A stretch of 64,000 nt of DNA from Clostridiales bacterium (GCA_017940895.1 JAGAXM010000022.1:1-64000); one strand, 5' to 3'. Counted from the first letter of the stretch, positions 24,153 through 33,998 are shown. Notes: a model not told the origin generated them from the letters alone. Translations and numbers: made by a program.

Positions 24153-25925
24153 ATGAAGAAGATCATGCTGGGCAACGAGGCAGTTGCCAGAGGAGCTTAC
24201 GAGGCAGGTATCAAGTTTGTCTCATCTTATCCCGGAACACCGAGTACCGAGATTACCGAAGAAATTGCAAAATATCCCGAGGTAGCATGCGAGTGGGCGC
24301 CGAACGAGAAGTGCGGTGCCGAAGCTGCAATAGGCTGCTCGGTCAGAGGCGGCAGGGCAATGACCTGCATGAAGCACGTAGGTATGAATGTATGTGCCGA
24401 TCCTCTTTTTACCGCATCATATACAGGAGTTAACGGCGGACTTGTCTTCTGCGTTGCAGACGACCCCGGCATGCACTCCTCTCAGAATGAGCAGGATTCC
24501 AGAAACTATGCGCGTGCATCCAAGGTTCCGATGCTCGAGCCTTCCGATTCCGAAGAGTGCAGAGTATTCACGAAGTATGCTTTCGAGTTCTCTGAGAAGT
24601 ACGATACTCCCGTTATCATCAGACTTCATACAAGAGTATCCCACTCAAGATCAGTAGTTGAGACAGAAGAGCCTCAGCCCATAACTATCAAGGATTATGA
24701 GAAGAATCCTCCCAAGTATGTCATGATGCCGGCATATGCCATCGGTAAGCATGTAGTAGTAGAGGACAGAACTTCCAAGATCATAAGCGATGTTGAAGTT
24801 GATCCTGAGGGCGTAGGTCTTCATAAGATCGAGATGCGAGACACAAAACTCGGTATCATCACAGACGGCGCGGCATATCAGTATGTAAGAGATGCGCTCC
24901 CTAATGCGAGCGTATTGAAGCTCGGTCTCGTATGGCCTCTTTCCGAGAAGGTTATCAAGGACTTTGCTTCTAAGGTCGACAGACTTGTTATCGTTGAGGA
25001 GCTCGATCCTTTCCTTGAGACAGAGATCAAGGCTATGGGCGTAAAGTGTGAGGGTAAGGATCTTTTCACACTGCAGGGCGAGTATTCCATCAGACTTCTT
25101 AAGGAGAAGCTTACAGATGAAGAGCTTCCTGTGGCTGCTCTTGATCCTGCTAAGCTTCCCGAGATTCCCGGACGTCCTCCGGTACTTTGTGCAGGCTGTC
25201 CTCATAAGGGATTGTTCCTTGCTCTGAAGAGACTTAAGGTAAACGTTACAGGCGATATCGGATGCTATACTTTGGGCGCTCTGCCTCCTATGCAGGCAGT
25301 AGATACAGTAGTTTGTATGGGTGCTTCCGTAGGTATGGCTCACGGCTTTGACAAGGCTACGGACCATGAGGATTCGAAGAAGACCGTAGGTGTTATCGGA
25401 GATTCCACATTCCTGCATTCGGGTATTACGAATCTTATGAATGCCGTTTATAACGGAAGCTGCATCACACTTATCATCCTCGATAATTCCATTACGGGTA
25501 TGACAGGTCACCAGCAGAATCCCTGCACGGGTAAGAATATCAGACTCGAGGCGGCTCCTGCCGTATCTCTTGAGAAGCTCTGCGAGAGCGTAGGCGTAGT
25601 GCCTGAAGCCATCCGCGTCGTCGATCCTGTCGATACATTCGGATGCGAGCAGGTTATCAAGGAAGAACTCGCACGTGATGTTGTATCTGTGGTTATAGCA
25701 AGACGCCCCTGCGCTCTCATCCCGACAGGAAGAGCCAAGAAGGGTATCGAGGCTTCTGTTGATTATGATAAGTGTAAGAAATGCGGCGCTTGTGCAAGGA
25801 TCATGTGTCCTGCATTGACGATCGATGAGAGCGGATTCCCTTCGATCGATCCCGAGTCTTGCAATAACTGCGGACTGTGCGTAAATATGTGCAAGTTCGG
25901 GGCACTCGAGAAGGCGGAGGAGTAA
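24153..25925 (+). CDS. iorA: Indolepyruvate ferredoxin oxidoreductase, alpha subunit
   Basis: IorA, with IorB, oxidatively decarboxylates aryl-pyruvates from aromatic amino acid breakdown to aryl-acetyl-CoA and reduces ferredoxin. The 590-residue protein has the N-terminal pyrimidine-binding region (YPGTPSTEI, EWAPNEKCGAEAA), a thiamine-diphosphate region (GDIGCYTLGALPPM, then GDSTFLHSG and LDNSITGMTGHQ), and two C-terminal 4Fe-4S motifs (CKKCGACARIMCP and CNNCGLCVNMC). AAGGAG lies upstream of the ATG. The ferredoxin dependence fits a strict anaerobe. Confidence 0.94.
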   Translation: MKKIMLGNEAVARGAYEAGIKFVSSYPGTPSTEITEEIAKYPEVACEWAPNEKCGAEAAIGCSVRGGRAMTCMKHVGMNVCADPLFTASYTGVNGGLVFCVADDPGMHSSQNEQDSRNYARASKVPMLEPSDSEECRVFTKYAFEFSEKYDTPVIIRLHTRVSHSRSVVETEEPQPITIKDYEKNPPKYVMMPAYAIGKHVVVEDRTSKIISDVEVDPEGVGLHKIEMRDTKLGIITDGAAYQYVRDALPNASVLKLGLVWPLSEKVIKDFASKVDRLVIVEELDPFLETEIKAMGVKCEGKDLFTLQGEYSIRLLKEKLTDEELPVAALDPAKLPEIPGRPPVLCAGCPHKGLFLALKRLKVNVTGDIGCYTLGALPPMQAVDTVVCMGASVGMAHGFDKATDHEDSKKTVGVIGDSTFLHSGITNLMNAVYNGSCITLIILDNSITGMTGHQQNPCTGKNIRLEAAPAVSLEKLCESVGVVPEAIRVVDPVDTFGCEQVIKEELARDVVSVVIARRPCALIPTGRAKKGIEASVDYDKCKKCGACARIMCPALTIDESGFPSIDPESCNNCGLCVNMCKFGALEKAEE

Positions 25926-25929
25926 GAAT

Positions 25930-26535
25930 ATGAGTAATGAGATCAATGCTTCAATAGTACTTGCCGGTGTAGGCGGTCAGGGAACGCTTATCGCAGGTAA
26001 GCTTCTCGGTATCCTGGCTATGAATCTGGGACTCGATGTAAAGGTATCAGAGGTCCACGGTATGAGCCAGAGAGGCGGTTCGGTTGTTACTTACGTAAAG
26101 ATCGCACCTGAAGTTCATTCGCCTATTATCGAAGAGGGAACTGCTGACTTTGTTCTCTCATTCGAAGAAGTTGAGTCTGTAAGATGGGGCAAGCTTCTTA
26201 AGAAGGGCGGCACCATGATCGTTAATACACAGCAGATCAAGTCTCTGCCCGTACTTATGGGCCAGATGAAGTACCCTGAAGGTATCATCGAGGCTTTGAA
26301 GGATGCGGCGGGAGATGATGCGAAGATCGTTCCCATCGATGCGACGGGTCTTTCACTCGAGACCGGTACGACCAAGGCTACCAATATTGTAATGCTCGGT
26401 GCGTTGTCCAATTACCTCGGCGCTGATGACGAGCAGTGGCGTAAGGCTGTAGAAGAAGCTTTCGCAAGCAAGCCCAAGACTATCCCGGGAAATCTCTCGG
26501 CTTTCGAGAAGGGAAGAACGGCAGGTCAGGCATGA
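25930..26535 (+). CDS. iorB: Indolepyruvate ferredoxin oxidoreductase, beta subunit
   Basis: This 201-residue gamma-type subunit of the 2-oxoacid:ferredoxin oxidoreductase family has GVGGQGTLIAGKLLG and SEVHGMSQRGGSVVTYV. It follows iorA by 4 bases, and its stop overlaps the start of the YhaM-like gene. Confidence 0.93.
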   Translation: MSNEINASIVLAGVGGQGTLIAGKLLGILAMNLGLDVKVSEVHGMSQRGGSVVTYVKIAPEVHSPIIEEGTADFVLSFEEVESVRWGKLLKKGGTMIVNTQQIKSLPVLMGQMKYPEGIIEALKDAAGDDAKIVPIDATGLSLETGTTKATNIVMLGALSNYLGADDEQWRKAVEEAFASKPKTIPGNLSAFEKGRTAGQA

Positions 26536-27521
26536 ATTTAGGCAAGTTTAGCAGCACAGAACTCGGAAGTACATACAACTTCACGGTACTCGTAGTAGAG
26601 ATGACCGAGAAGGTCTCGAAGACGGATAAGCCCTTCGTGACTTTCACTTTTTCTGACGGCACGGATAAGATCAGCGCCAATTATTTCGACAAGACCGAGG
26701 CAGCTATGAAGGCTATCGGCGTCGATGTGGGCAAGGTCGTAGATCTTACTTTCAACGTTAAGCTTTATAACGATAAGAAGAATTTCACCGTCAACAATGT
26801 GATCGTATGTCCCGACCCTGATGCCAAGGTGGAGAAGTTTGTTCCTGCTCCTCCTTATGATATCGATGATATGTATAAGAAGATTATCGACAGTATCAAG
26901 AAGGCTACGGGACGTGAGTATGATTATAATACTTTGGATGTGCCTTCGACAGACTTCAGTGCTGCAGCTCTTGCCATAAGGATTCTTAATAACAACCGTG
27001 AAGCTTTCTGTAAGTCTTCCGCGGCCCACAGCATTCACCACGATATAAGAGGCGGTCTGATCTATCACACGTTCAGAATGGTCTATACCGCATTTTATCT
27101 TGCCAAGGTATATAAGAGCATCAATCTGGAGATCCTTATCTGCGGAACTGCTCTGCATGATATCGGCAAACTCCATGAGCTTGATACCGATGATTTGGGC
27201 TCTGCAGATTATTCTGTCGACGGACGACTCTTCGGTCACGCCGTGATCGGTATGGAGATGGTAGCCGAAGAGGCGAAGAAGGGATCTTATAACGATGAGG
27301 AAGTCCGTCAGATCCGTCATATGATCGCATCCCATCACGGATCTCTCGAATACGGAGCCATCACAACTCCCGCGACTCCCGAGGCTTTCCTGCTTCATGA
27401 GATCGACATGATAGACTCGCGTATGTATATCTTCGAGAAGGAGCTCGGCAAGGTAGATCCCGGTCAGATGACGGACAGGGTTTTCGCTTTGGAGAATTCG
27501 TCTTTATATAAAACCAAGTGA
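26532..27521 (+). CDS. YhaM-like 3'-5' exoribonuclease (OB fold + HD domain)
   Basis: This 329-residue protein pairs an N-terminal OB-fold nucleic-acid binding domain (to about residue 110) with an HD phosphohydrolase domain. The HD motifs are HSIHHDIRGGLIYHT, ALHDIGKL, GHAVIG, MIASHHGSLEYG and LLHEIDMIDSRM, the YhaM pattern. YhaM degrades RNA or DNA from the 3' end. Coupling with iorAB by a 4-nt overlap appears to be transcriptional rather than functional. Confidence 0.87.
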   Translation: MNLGKFSSTELGSTYNFTVLVVEMTEKVSKTDKPFVTFTFSDGTDKISANYFDKTEAAMKAIGVDVGKVVDLTFNVKLYNDKKNFTVNNVIVCPDPDAKVEKFVPAPPYDIDDMYKKIIDSIKKATGREYDYNTLDVPSTDFSAAALAIRILNNNREAFCKSSAAHSIHHDIRGGLIYHTFRMVYTAFYLAKVYKSINLEILICGTALHDIGKLHELDTDDLGSADYSVDGRLFGHAVIGMEMVAEEAKKGSYNDEEVRQIRHMIASHHGSLEYGAITTPATPEAFLLHEIDMIDSRMYIFEKELGKVDPGQMTDRVFALENSSLYKTK

Positions 27522-27628
27522 TTTTCATCTGAAAGCTTAAGTTCAAAAAGAATAATTATTATCTTTCATTTTGATACGCCGGGTTACCTATCTCTAACTT
27601 TCTTGATGATTGAGGAACTTTTTTCCCA

Positions 27629-27634
27629 TATAAT
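27629..27634 (+). promoter_or_regulatory. Probable -10 box of the SDR gene
   Basis: A TATAAT lies 36 bases upstream of the ATG at 27670. The 148-base gap before this gene shows no clear hairpin terminator for the upstream operon. Confidence 0.5.
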
Positions 27635-27669
27635 TGAGATGTCAATAAAAATGTCAGGGGGACAACAAA

Positions 27670-28455
27670 ATGTTCGATTACACAGGAAAAGTAGTTGCAA
27701 TCACAGGCGCATCATCCGGTCTCGGAAAGCAGATGGCTGAAGGATTTGCACAGCAGAATGCAAACCTCGTTCTTCTTGCAAGAAGAGTAGAGAGACTCGA
27801 GGCAAGTGCCAAGGAATGGTCCGAGAAGTACGGAGTAGATGTTCTGCCCGTAGCATGTGACGTAACTGATTCCGAGTCCATTGCAAATGCAGTAAAGGCT
27901 GTTAAGGAGCACTTCGGTCACTGCGAAGTAATCATCAACGATGCAGGCGGAGAGAAGGGTACAGGTACGCCTTTCGTTGATTACAAGAGAGAGGACTGGG
28001 ACTTCACACTTAACCTCGATCTTACTTCCGTATTCACGGTTTCACAGGCTTTCGTTAACTTCATGAAGGAAGCTATGGCTGAGGGCAAGCAGACATACGG
28101 CCGTGTAATCAACATCGCTTCTATCTACGGTATCGTAGGTAATACAGCTATCCCCACAATCGCATATCACACAACAAAGGGTGCGGTAGTTAACTTCTCC
28201 AGAGGTGCAGCTGCAGAGCTTGCTACATCCAACATCACAGTTAACACGATCTGCCCCGGTTACTTCTACACAGAGCTTACAACTGAGACACTGAACTCTG
28301 ATTATTTCCAGGCATTTGCTAATCAGTCCGTTCCTATGAAGAGATACGGTAACGAGGGTGAGCTCAACTCTGTTGCAGTATTCCTCGGCGCTGAGGAGTC
28401 CTCCTATGTAACAGGTCAGACGATCGCTGTTGACGGCGGTTACACCTGCGTCTGA
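27670..28455 (+). CDS. Short-chain dehydrogenase/reductase
   Basis: This 261-residue classical SDR has the cofactor motif TGASSGLG, the NNAG-like NDAG, a catalytic Ser in NIASIYG and the YxxxK pair in AYHTTKG. C-terminal GYFYTELT and GQTIAVDGGY are also typical. It resembles gluconate 5-dehydrogenases and 3-oxoacyl-ACP reductases, but the substrate cannot be decided. It is a single-gene unit with a -10 box upstream and a terminator downstream. Confidence 0.88.
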   Translation: MFDYTGKVVAITGASSGLGKQMAEGFAQQNANLVLLARRVERLEASAKEWSEKYGVDVLPVACDVTDSESIANAVKAVKEHFGHCEVIINDAGGEKGTGTPFVDYKREDWDFTLNLDLTSVFTVSQAFVNFMKEAMAEGKQTYGRVINIASIYGIVGNTAIPTIAYHTTKGAVVNFSRGAAAELATSNITVNTICPGYFYTELTTETLNSDYFQAFANQSVPMKRYGNEGELNSVAVFLGAEESSYVTGQTIAVDGGYTCV

Positions 28456-28481
28456 TAAGACTTTCAAATGACAGAAATGAA

Positions 28482-28510
28482 AACCGCGGCAAAACGCCGC
28501 GGTTTTTTAT
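28482..28510 (+). terminator. Terminator after the SDR gene
   Basis: The stem AACCGCGGC (28482-28490) pairs with GCCGCGGTT (28496-28504) around AAAAC and is followed by a T run. Confidence 0.92.
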
Positions 28511-28522
28511 TATTAAAAATAG

Positions 28523-28528
28523 TATAAT
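28523..28528 (+). promoter_or_regulatory. Probable -10 box of the glycan cluster
   Basis: A TATAAT lies 32 bases before the ATG at 28560, just past the upstream terminator. GAGGTG serves as the ribosome site. Confidence 0.5.
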
Positions 28529-28559
28529 ATTTTTTATTAAACCGCTGTGAGGTGCAGAT

Positions 28560-29765
28560 ATGGCAGTTAATGACTATAAGTATGATGTTTGCGTTGTAGG
28601 AGGATGCGGTCATGTCGGCTTGCCATTGGCAATTATGTTTGCCAATCGCGATAAGAAGGTAAGCATCTATGATATTAATGAGAATAATATTGCTACTGTT
28701 AAGAGCGGAGTTGTCCCTTTTCATGAGGAAGGTGCCCAGCCGCTTCTTAAGAATGCTTTGGCGTCAGGTAATCTGCAATTGTCTTCAGATGCAAGTGTAT
28801 TAGGTGAATCAGAGATAATTATTGTAATTATAGGTACTCCTGTAGATGAGCATCTGAACCCGAGGGTAGATATCCTCAAGAAGACTCTTAAATCCATTTC
28901 GCAGTATATGACAGATGACAAACTGCTGATACTTCGAAGTACAGTATATCCCGGTGTAACTAAGAGAACCAAAGACTGGTTGGAAGAAGACGGTCACCAT
29001 TGTGATATAGCATTTTGTCCAGAAAGGATTCTTGAGGGAAAAGCCGTAGAAGAATTAACGTCATTGCCACAGATCGTATCTTCGTTTACGGAAAGCGGTG
29101 TTAACAGAGCATCAGCACTCTTTAAACTTCTTACGGATGATATTGTTGTAGTAGAACCTATTGAAGCCGAATTGACAAAACTTTGTACGAATGTATGGCG
29201 TTATATAAAATTCGCCGTATCCAATCAGTTCTATACTATTGCCAATGATTATGATGTTGATTTCTATAAGATCCATAATGCTATGACCTATAATTATCCG
29301 AGATGTAAGGATTTCCCGCGTCCGGGCTTTGCTGCGGGACCGTGTCTGTTTAAGGATACGATGCAGCTGGGCGCTTTCAGCGATAATGATTTTAATCTCG
29401 GACATACGGCTATGTTGATCAATGAAGGCCTGCCGAATTATGTATGCAAGACTCTTCGTAAGCAGTATGATCTGTCGAAACTGACCGTGGGGATTCTCGG
29501 AATGGCTTTTAAGGCCGAGAGTGATGATATCAGAGAATCCCTTTCGTATAAGCTTAAGAAGATATTTGATTTTGAAGCTAAAGAAGTTCTTTGTTCTGAT
29601 CCTTATGTTAAAGATGATCGATTTGTTTCTGAAGAAGAATTGATAACCCGATCAGATATTATTATCATTGCTACACCTCATAAGTTATATAAAGAATTAA
29701 CGATACCTTCTGATAAAAAGGCAGTTGATATATGGAATATTCTTGGTAACGGAGGGAAGATCTGA
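28560..29765 (+). CDS. Nucleotide-sugar dehydrogenase (UDP-sugar 6-dehydrogenase family)
   Basis: This 401-residue enzyme would oxidise C6 of a UDP-hexose to a uronic acid. It has an N-terminal NAD site (VVGGCGHVGLPLA), LRSTVYPGVTKR, CPERILEG, and an active-site loop GFAAGPCLFKDTMQL whose Cys would be catalytic. The C-terminal domain starts near GILGMAFKAESDDIRES. It is the first gene of a five-gene glycan cluster and overlaps the epimerase gene by one base. UDP-glucose or UDP-HexNAc could be the substrate. Confidence 0.87.
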   Translation: MAVNDYKYDVCVVGGCGHVGLPLAIMFANRDKKVSIYDINENNIATVKSGVVPFHEEGAQPLLKNALASGNLQLSSDASVLGESEIIIVIIGTPVDEHLNPRVDILKKTLKSISQYMTDDKLLILRSTVYPGVTKRTKDWLEEDGHHCDIAFCPERILEGKAVEELTSLPQIVSSFTESGVNRASALFKLLTDDIVVVEPIEAELTKLCTNVWRYIKFAVSNQFYTIANDYDVDFYKIHNAMTYNYPRCKDFPRPGFAAGPCLFKDTMQLGAFSDNDFNLGHTAMLINEGLPNYVCKTLRKQYDLSKLTVGILGMAFKAESDDIRESLSYKLKKIFDFEAKEVLCSDPYVKDDRFVSEEELITRSDIIIIATPHKLYKELTIPSDKKAVDIWNILGNGGKI

Positions 29766-30784
29766 TGAAGATATTAGTTACAGGTTCAGCCGGCTTTATT
29801 GCAGGATATCTGGTTGATGAATTGCTCAGAAACGGGCATACCGTTGTCGGTATTGATAATTACAGCAAATACGGACATGTTCAGAAAAGTTATGATAACA
29901 ACCCCAATTACAAGTTTGTAGAGGGAGATGTTAAGGATACCGAATTAATGAAATCTCTGATAGAGGATTGCGATCAGGTCGTTGCCATTGCAGCGATGAT
30001 CGGCGGCATTACTTATTTTCACGAGTATGCATACGATCTTTTCGCAGAGAATGAGAGGATAACCGCTTCTACTTTCGATGCGGCGTTGTGGGCACATAAG
30101 AACAGGCACCTGAAGAAGATTAACGTTCTGTCTTCTTCGATGGTTTATGAGTGTGTAAGTCACTATCCCAGTATAGAAGGCGATCAGAAGAACTGTCCTC
30201 CTCCTTTGTCCACATATGGTTTTCAGAAGCTTTCATGTGAATATTTCGCGAAAGGCGCATGGGAGCAGTATAAGCTTCCGTATACCATAATCAGACCGTT
30301 TAACTGTGTCGGTACCGGTGAGCAGCGGGCAAAAGATGAGAAGGAGATTATGTCCGGTAATGTTAAGCTTGCGATGAGCCATGTTGTTCCCGATATTGTT
30401 CAGAAAGTATATAAGGGACAGGATCCTCTCCATATCTTGGGAAGCGGAGATCAGATCCGTCACTATACTTACGGCGGTGATCTTGCACGCGGAATACGAC
30501 TGTGTATCGAGAGCGAGAATGCCGTGAATGAGGATTTCAATCTTTCCACACCGGTATCTACGACAGTAACAGAGTTGGCTACAATGATCTGGCAGAAGAT
30601 CAACGGGGATAAGCCGTTGACATTTGTTCACGATACTCCGTATGTATATGATGTTCAGAAGAGAGTTCCTTCTGTGGAGAAAGCAAAGAGATTATTGGGA
30701 TTCGAGGCTGATACTGATCTGAGTACAACACTGGATGAAGTTATCCCGTGGATCACTCATCAGATCGATATAGGAAATATCTGA
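29765..30784 (+). CDS. NAD-dependent nucleotide-sugar epimerase/dehydratase
   Basis: This 339-residue extended SDR has the NAD motif TGSAGFIAG, a Ser/Ser/Ser stretch before MVYE, the catalytic YGFQK and IRPFNCVG. It likely epimerises or dehydrates the UDP-sugar made by the previous enzyme. The start overlaps the upstream stop (TGATG). Confidence 0.87.
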   Translation: MKILVTGSAGFIAGYLVDELLRNGHTVVGIDNYSKYGHVQKSYDNNPNYKFVEGDVKDTELMKSLIEDCDQVVAIAAMIGGITYFHEYAYDLFAENERITASTFDAALWAHKNRHLKKINVLSSSMVYECVSHYPSIEGDQKNCPPPLSTYGFQKLSCEYFAKGAWEQYKLPYTIIRPFNCVGTGEQRAKDEKEIMSGNVKLAMSHVVPDIVQKVYKGQDPLHILGSGDQIRHYTYGGDLARGIRLCIESENAVNEDFNLSTPVSTTVTELATMIWQKINGDKPLTFVHDTPYVYDVQKRVPSVEKAKRLLGFEADTDLSTTLDEVIPWITHQIDIGNI

Positions 30785-30785
30785 T

Positions 30786-31457
30786 ATGGGAGAAGATCTG
30801 GAGAAGTTATACAGTAATCGATTCAGTCCTGAAGAACAAAGAAGGAAGATTGAGGTTTGGAAGATCCTTTGCGATCATTTCTTCAGTAAATACATACCTG
30901 AAGATGCAGTGGTTCTTGATCCTGCTGCCGGGTATTGTGAATTTATTAATCTGATCACGATAAAGGGCGAAGGCAGAAGGATCGCATGCGATCTGAACTC
31001 GGAGATGCCACAGCATGCTGCAGATAATGTTGAGACTCATGTTTGTTCTGCCGATGATCTGAGTTTTCTGGACGATAGTTCAGTGGATGTTGTTTTTATT
31101 TCCAATTTCCTTGAGCATTTGAAGGATAAGGACAGTGTGATGACTTTTATCAAGGAGATTCACCGTGTTTTGAAGCCCGGCGGTAAGTTTCTTGCTATGC
31201 AGCCCAATATCCGGTTCGCATATGACGTATATTGGGATTTCTTCGATCATCATACAGCATTGTCTGACAGAAGCTATGCCGAGGCTTTGGAGCTTGCAGG
31301 CGGATTTAAGCTTACGACGATGATACCTCGGTTTATGCCTTATACGACCAAAGGGAAACTGCCGGTAAAACCGTTTCTTGTCAGAATGTATCTGTGTTTC
31401 AGACCTGCCTGGAAGATACTCGGAAAACAGTTCTTTGCGGTGGCCCGGAAGACTTGA
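30786..31457 (+). CDS. SAM-dependent methyltransferase (class I)
   Basis: This 223-residue protein has a class I methyltransferase core: VLDPAAGYCEFIN for SAM binding, an acidic strand end in IACDLN, and SNFLEHLKDKDSV followed by HRVLKPGGKFLAMQPN. Its place in a glycan cluster suggests it methylates a sugar or lipid-linked intermediate. The ATG at 30786 is one base after the previous stop. Confidence 0.85.
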   Translation: MGEDLEKLYSNRFSPEEQRRKIEVWKILCDHFFSKYIPEDAVVLDPAAGYCEFINLITIKGEGRRIACDLNSEMPQHAADNVETHVCSADDLSFLDDSSVDVVFISNFLEHLKDKDSVMTFIKEIHRVLKPGGKFLAMQPNIRFAYDVYWDFFDHHTALSDRSYAEALELAGGFKLTTMIPRFMPYTTKGKLPVKPFLVRMYLCFRPAWKILGKQFFAVARKT

Positions 31458-31458
31458 A

Positions 31459-32169
31459 ATGCTTGATATAGTAGTCCCGGTTTATAACGAAGGTAAGAAT
31501 ATCAGAACTCAACTCCTTAAAGTTGAGGAATGCATTAAGTCTGCCAAAAGAGTATTGATCGTATATGACTTTGAAGAGGATGATACGCTTCCCGCATTGA
31601 AGACCGTCGAGCCTGAATTGTCCTATCCGATAATCAGGATCAGAAACAAATACGGGCGCGGGGCTCTTAATGCCATAAAGACCGGGCTCGAAGAAGCCGG
31701 GTCTGAAGCAGTCCTTGTAATGATGGCTGATCTGTCTGACAGTATAGAGATCGTTGACCGTATGCATGAGATGATAGTGACTGGTGAAGCCGATCTTGTA
31801 TGCGGATCCCGTTATATGAAAGGCGGAAAGCAGCACGGCGGTCCTGTCCTTAAGGGATTGTTTTCGCGGATGGCAGGTGTAACGCTTCATCTTTTCTCCG
31901 GAATCCCCACACATGATGTAACTAACAGTTTTAAGATGTACCGCAAGAAAATGCTCGATTCGATCACGATAGAGAGTAACGGCGGATTTGAAATCGGAAT
32001 GGAGATCACGGTAAAAGCGTATTTGTCCGGATATACGATCAAAGAGATCCCGTCAGAGTGGTTTGACCGCTCGGAAGGAAAGTCGAATTTTCATATGTGG
32101 AAATGGATGCCTCATTATCTGCATTGGTATTTTTTGTGTATTTTTTCTCCTAAGGTCAAAAACAGATGA
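31459..32169 (+). CDS. Family 2 glycosyltransferase (polyprenyl-phosphate sugar synthase-like)
   Basis: This 236-residue GT-A enzyme opens with LDIVVPVYNEG, has an acidic metal motif in MADLSDS and GSRYMKGGKQ, and a C-terminal HMWKWMPHYLHWY. It resembles dolichyl/undecaprenyl-phosphate sugar synthases but without extra membrane domains. The ATG at 31459 lies one base after the methyltransferase stop, with GGAAG 7 nt upstream. It probably loads a sugar on a lipid carrier for the GT-C enzyme encoded next. Confidence 0.85.
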   Translation: MLDIVVPVYNEGKNIRTQLLKVEECIKSAKRVLIVYDFEEDDTLPALKTVEPELSYPIIRIRNKYGRGALNAIKTGLEEAGSEAVLVMMADLSDSIEIVDRMHEMIVTGEADLVCGSRYMKGGKQHGGPVLKGLFSRMAGVTLHLFSGIPTHDVTNSFKMYRKKMLDSITIESNGGFEIGMEITVKAYLSGYTIKEIPSEWFDRSEGKSNFHMWKWMPHYLHWYFLCIFSPKVKNR

Positions 32170-33998
32170 TCAAAATACCGGAATCAATAAAAGGCGTCAA
32201 ATTACGCAGAATCATTTATATTCTGGTGCTTATAGCGGCAGTTGTTCTTCGCCTGATCAATATCGATGTTCCTCTTATGAATCAGGCGCATGAATTCAGA
32301 CAGTCTCAAACTGCCATAGCGGTTCAAAGATTCTTCCTCGACGGTTTTGATCCGATTCATTATCAGGTGCCGGTGTTCGGTGAGCCTTGGAGTCTTCCTT
32401 TTGAATTTCCCATATATCAGATCGTTTTGTATCTGATTATGCTTTTGGGCGGGCTTGCCGATATAACTGTATGCGGCAGGATTCTGAGTATTTCTGTTTT
32501 TGTGATCTCAGCGATCATATTGCATGTATTGATAAAAGAGATTGCAAATGAGCGGATTGCTGATGTGACCGCTGTTGTTTATTTGTTTTCTCCGTTCGAT
32601 ATCTATTGGTCGCGTGCAGTTCTGGTAGATTATCTGTCGGTACTGTTCGCCCTTGTGTATGTTCTGCTGTTTGTTAATTACCTTAAGAAAGGTAAGCCTG
32701 TATTTGCCGTTTGCGGTGTTCTTGCAGGTATATTGGCGTATCTTCAAAAGGCATCTACAATGTTTCCGTATGTAGTGTTTTTGGCGTTCGTGATTCTTGA
32801 CGGAGTTGTAACGGCTTATAAAAAGAGCACGCGGAATCACTTTTTCAAATGGCTGATTAATGATATACACACCCGATTGTCCGGATATGTATCTGTTTTT
32901 GTTCTCGCTGTGGTTCCTGTGATTCCGGTTATGATCTGGGACAGATATGCTGACGCGATTAAGTCTGAAGGTAATTGCTTCTACAGAAGTCTGGTAAGTG
33001 ATAATCTTAACGAATGGTTTTACGGGTCACCGGAACAGCGTCTCGATCCGGCGTGTTGGAGCGGTATTTTTCAAAAGCTGACTTCGCTTTGCGGGGGACC
33101 GTTATTATTGTTGTTTTTAGTAGCTATCTACTTTTTGGGTACTAAGAAAGAGTATATAAAATATCTGTTGTTTGCGGCCGTATCTGTTGTCAGTGCCCCT
33201 TTGATATTGTTCAATCTGTATTACCGCCATTCGTACTATTTTATTGCCGTTACTCCCGTATTCGCTTTTTTCATCGGAATTATGATGTATGAGATGTTCA
33301 AGGGGATTTGGAATCGAAAGTTATTAGTAATCATATTTTTATCAACGATTATTTTCTACAATTACCGTTCGCCGTATTTGGATGCGACTTACTTTTTTTA
33401 CAGGGTAGAGGACCCGGGTGTCAATCTCCTCGAACAGCTCACAACTGTTGATGATCAGATTATCTGTGCAGACGGTGATTGGAATCCTATCGTGTTTTAT
33501 ACCATAGAACGAAGAGGTTTGATGTTGTATCACTATGACGGGTACTCATTTGATACTGTGTATGAAGAAGTACTCAGTAATGATCATGATGATTACAGCT
33601 ATTTATACGGGTATATTATGGAAGATATCATTTCCGTAATTAATATGTATCCCGATAATATTCAAATGTTCAGCTATCCTTATTATGGCGCAAAGCTGTA
33701 TTCTGATGAATCATTCCCGGTATCTGATATCGAAGAGAATGCGTGGAGTGTTTTTGATACTGAAGTAAACACAGATGATGAACAGCTGATCAGATTCGAC
33801 AGAAACGGAGACCGAAGCAGTGCCGCGTATGCGGTAAGGATTGAAACTGAAACCCAGATCCTTGATACCGCAATCATATTCGCCGAAGGATCAGACTACG
33901 CCTATTTATCGACAAAAGGTGTCAGCGGAATAATGCATATCGAATTCGAGACCGCTGACATCATAACGATGAGCAGCGTCGAATTTAACATTACATAA
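32166..33998 (+). CDS. GT-C family membrane glycosyltransferase (GT39/ArnT-like)
   Basis: This 610-residue protein has a hydrophobic N-terminal two thirds with about 10-12 membrane segments and a soluble C-terminal domain of about 200 residues. The first external loop has NQAHEFRQSQTA, similar to the loop of PMT/ArnT-like enzymes, and FDIYWSRAVLVDYLS follows. Such enzymes take a sugar from a polyprenyl-phosphate carrier and place it on a surface target. It is the last gene of the cluster, and its stop is 4 nt from the stop of metF. Confidence 0.8.
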   Translation: MIKIPESIKGVKLRRIIYILVLIAAVVLRLINIDVPLMNQAHEFRQSQTAIAVQRFFLDGFDPIHYQVPVFGEPWSLPFEFPIYQIVLYLIMLLGGLADITVCGRILSISVFVISAIILHVLIKEIANERIADVTAVVYLFSPFDIYWSRAVLVDYLSVLFALVYVLLFVNYLKKGKPVFAVCGVLAGILAYLQKASTMFPYVVFLAFVILDGVVTAYKKSTRNHFFKWLINDIHTRLSGYVSVFVLAVVPVIPVMIWDRYADAIKSEGNCFYRSLVSDNLNEWFYGSPEQRLDPACWSGIFQKLTSLCGGPLLLLFLVAIYFLGTKKEYIKYLLFAAVSVVSAPLILFNLYYRHSYYFIAVTPVFAFFIGIMMYEMFKGIWNRKLLVIIFLSTIIFYNYRSPYLDATYFFYRVEDPGVNLLEQLTTVDDQIICADGDWNPIVFYTIERRGLMLYHYDGYSFDTVYEEVLSNDHDDYSYLYGYIMEDIISVINMYPDNIQMFSYPYYGAKLYSDESFPVSDIEENAWSVFDTEVNTDDEQLIRFDRNGDRSSAAYAVRIETETQILDTAIIFAEGSDYAYLSTKGVSGIMHIEFETADIITMSSVEFNIT

